From Streptomyces venezuelae (GTDB lineage: Bacteria > Actinomycetota > Actinomycetes > Streptomycetales > Streptomycetaceae), in assembly GCF_008642355.1 (NCBI RefSeq), contig NZ_CP029193.1:3372001-3436000 (forward strand): a stretch of DNA of 64,000 bases, written 5' to 3'. Below are positions 62,172 to 64,000 of the stretch, in pieces (position 1 is the first letter of the stretch; the number at the start of each line of letters is the position of its first letter). Below the pieces are notes generated by a model. It was not told where the DNA came from. It saw nothing but the letters and a program-made list of their open reading frames with translations, and made no database searches. A program made the position numbers and the translations under genes.

Positions 62172-62920
62172 CCCAGCAGACAGACGACGAGCGCGGTCAA
62201 GGGCAGGGTCAGCGCGTACGTCCACTGGGCGCGGGAGGCCGTGATGTCGTCGATGACCGGCATCGACCCGGCATAGCCACGGCTGACCATGGCCAGATGC
62301 ACCCGCTCCCCCCTCTCGTACGAGCGGATGAAGAGCGCGCCCGCCGACTTGGCGAGGACGCCCCACTGCCGTACGCCGCGCGCCGCGAAGCCGCGCGACT
62401 CCCGGGCGATCTTCATGCGGCGCATCTCGTCCGTGATCACGTCGCCGTACCGGATCATGAACGAGGCGATCTGGACGAGCAGCGGCGGCAGCTTCAGCCG
62501 CTGGAGTCCGAGCAGCAGCTCGCGCAGCTCGGTCGTGGCGGCGAGCAGCACCGAGGCGGCGACGCCCAGCGTTCCCTTGGCCAGGACGTTCCAGGCGCCC
62601 CAGAGTCCGTTGACGCTCAGGGAGAGGCCGAGGACGTCGACGCGTTCGCCCTGCGCGACGAACGGCAGGAGCACGGCGAACGCCACGAACGGGATCTCGA
62701 TCAGGAGCCGCTTCAGCAGGAAGCCCGCGGGGACGCGGGCGGCGTACGCGACCACGCCGAGCAGCACCGCGTACAGGCCGAACGCCCACATCGCCTCGCG
62801 CGGCGTGGAGACCACGACGATCACGAAGCAGAGGACCGCCGCGAGCTTGGTCTGCGGGGGCAGCGCGTGCACCGGTGAGTGGCCCTGCCGGTAGAGCCGG
62901 TGGGCGTGGCCCGCACCCAT
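62159..62920 (-). CDS. cbiQ: Cobalt ECF transporter transmembrane component
   Basis: The 253-residue EcfT-type protein couples the ATPase to the substrate-binding CbiM. It has five to six membrane helices. The cytoplasmic coupling segments contain MKIARESRGF (ARESRG, the first Ala-Arg-Gly-type motif) and MVSRGY (second Ala/Ser-Arg-Gly motif), which contact the ATPases. It lies 32 bp after cbiM and overlaps cbiO by 13 bp. Confidence 0.92.
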   Translation of the reverse strand: MGAGHAHRLYRQGHSPVHALPPQTKLAAVLCFVIVVVSTPREAMWAFGLYAVLLGVVAYAARVPAGFLLKRLLIEIPFVAFAVLLPFVAQGERVDVLGLSLSVNGLWGAWNVLAKGTLGVAASVLLAATTELRELLLGLQRLKLPPLLVQIASFMIRYGDVITDEMRRMKIARESRGFAARGVRQWGVLAKSAGALFIRSYERGERVHLAMVSRGYAGSMPVIDDITASRAQWTYALTLPLTALVVCLLGWIL

Positions 62921-62952
62921 GTCAGGCCTTTCCCGAGGTGGCGTCGTCCACG

Positions 62953-64000
62953 TCAGACCTTCTCGGAGGTGACGTCGTCCGGCGCGGCGGCCGGTGACGT
63001 GTCGCCCGTACGGCGGCGGCGCAGTGTCCAGAAGACCGCCGAGCCCGCGACGACCGTGACGCCGACGCCGATCACGCCCGCGAGGCCGCCGGAGAGGCGG
63101 GCGTCGGTGATGTCCTTGACGCCGTAGTCGGCGAGCGGGGAGTCCGCGGTGGCGTGCTCCTCCGCCTTCTTGTCGATGCCCTTGTCGTGGGCGACCTTCT
63201 CCAGACCGTCGGGGTCGGCGGACGCGTAGAAGCTGACGAAGCCCGCGAGGACGAGGGAGGCGACGATGCCCGCGATCCAGACCGGGCGGGTGGACCGGGA
63301 CGAGCGGGCGGCGACGGGCGCGGGCTCGGCGGACGGCGCGTCCACCAGTTCACCGGCGACGCGCAGCTTGAGCCGCTGGGTGAGGCCCCGCGCCCCGTAC
63401 ACCAGGTCCGGCCGTACGGCGATCACCGCGCCCACCGTCAGCGCGGTGATGACCGCCTCGCCGATGCCGATGAGGACGTGGACGCCGACCATCGCGGTGG
63501 CCACCTTGCCGATGGAGACGTCGGTCGTGCCGCCGAGGGCGTAGAGGAAGGTGAAGGCGACCGCGGCGGCCGGCACGGAGAGGAGGGCGGCGACGAAGGA
63601 GGCGACGGTGATGGAGCGGCGGCCTCGGGGCAGCACCTTCACCAGGCCGCGGAAGACGAGGTAGGCGACGACGGTCGTGACGATCGCCATGTCGGAGATG
63701 TTCACGCCGAGCGCGGTCAGCCCGCCGTCCGCGAAGAGCACGCCCTGCATGAGCAGGACGACGGAGACGCAGAGCACCCCGGTGAAGGGTCCGACGAGGA
63801 TCGCGGCGAGCGCGCCTCCGAGGAGGTGGCCGCTGGTGCCCGCCGCGACGGGGAAGTTCAGCATCTGCACGGCGAAGATGAAGGCCGCGACGAGTCCGGC
63901 GAGCGGCGCGGTGCGCTCGTCCAGCTCGCGCCGGGCGCCCTTGAGGCTGACGGCGACGGCGCCTGCCGCGACGACCCCGGCGGCTGCCGAGACCGGGACG
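62953..64000 (-). CDS. cbiM: Cobalt ECF transporter CbiM with C-terminal PDGLE/CbiN-like domain (5' end outside window)
   Basis: 349 residues are in the window; the first roughly ten residues, including the metal-binding N-terminal Met-His, lie beyond the right edge. The CbiM part (ARRELDERTAPLAGLVAAFI, FPVAAGTSGHLLGGALAAIL, and VHVLIGIGEAVITAL) is followed by a linker. A CbiN-like PDGLE domain then has FVSFYASADPDGLEKVAHDK, ADYGVKDI and a last helix. The fused CbiMN arrangement is common in actinobacteria. A B12 riboswitch, if present, would be upstream and out of view. Confidence 0.92.
   Translation of the reverse strand, partial: VPVSAAAGVVAAGAVAVSLKGARRELDERTAPLAGLVAAFIFAVQMLNFPVAAGTSGHLLGGALAAILVGPFTGVLCVSVVLLMQGVLFADGGLTALGVNISDMAIVTTVVAYLVFRGLVKVLPRGRRSITVASFVAALLSVPAAAVAFTFLYALGGTTDVSIGKVATAMVGVHVLIGIGEAVITALTVGAVIAVRPDLVYGARGLTQRLKLRVAGELVDAPSAEPAPVAARSSRSTRPVWIAGIVASLVLAGFVSFYASADPDGLEKVAHDKGIDKKAEEHATADSPLADYGVKDITDARLSGGLAGVIGVGVTVVAGSAVFWTLRRRRTGDTSPAAAPDDVTSEKV

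Overview
The window is high-GC DNA (roughly 70 percent or more) with GTG starts, strong third-position GC bias, tight gene packing and Streptomyces-type gene content: a galTEK operon, a resuscitation-promoting factor, SUKH immunity genes, DUF397 remnants, and a tRNA-Gln next to glmU-prs-rplY-pth. It is almost certainly a core chromosomal segment of a Streptomyces species. From memory, the gene order from about 17 to 54 kb follows the SCO3122 to SCO3157 region of S. coelicolor; no alignment was run.

Layout. 0-9.6 kb: end of a DUF2079 membrane protein, an FtsX-type ABC exporter (permease and ATPase), a DHA2-type MFS exporter, a DUF485/sodium-solute symporter pair and a DivIVA-like coiled-coil protein. 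9.8-15.6 kb: a compact divergent locus of toxin-like and SUKH immunity domains. One arm is a WHH-nuclease/SUKH-1 fusion followed by a 1067-residue protein with an Imm35-like N-terminus, a Pro-rich repeat region, a deaminase-like domain and SUKH-4. The other arm is a YwqJ-type deaminase followed by a SUKH-3 protein. This is the most unusual part of the window. 15.6-27.7 kb: an orphan sensor kinase, tRNA-Gln, housekeeping genes glmU, prs, rplY, pth and ppc, a fatty acid desaturase with its TetR regulator, and the divergent tam/tamR pair. 27.7-35.4 kb: a NarL-type response regulator, a GNAT protein, the galT-galE-galK operon, a divergent sodium-solute symporter with a small partner, and a degenerate response regulator lacking its phosphoacceptor Asp. 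35.6-42.4 kb: two paralogous membrane-anchored PQQ-like beta-propeller proteins, an ABC-F ATPase and a DUF4328 membrane protein. 42.5-53.8 kb: ispE-rsmA, rpfB, tatD-like, a zinc-ribbon protein, rsmI, protein mannosyltransferase and two tandem penicillin-binding proteins, i.e. isoprenoid/rRNA modification and cell-wall functions. 53.9-59.8 kb: a YbaK protein carrying an in-frame repeat insertion, an EamA transporter, then an accessory patch (alpha/beta hydrolase, AraC regulator, two DUF397 remnants, a PadR module and small membrane proteins). 60.1-64 kb: a serine hydrolase and a cobalt ECF transporter (cbiM-cbiQ-cbiO) running off the right edge.

Regulatory sequence is readable in several places. 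There is a 14-bp palindrome between tam and tamR and interleaved TACGG/CCGTA half-sites before the desaturase-TetR operon. Three copies of an 11-bp palindrome lie before padR, an isolated palindrome lies before ppc, and a galP1-like leader lies before galT. A CCCC/GGGG palindrome precedes the MFS gene. Strong hairpins close most convergent gene pairs.
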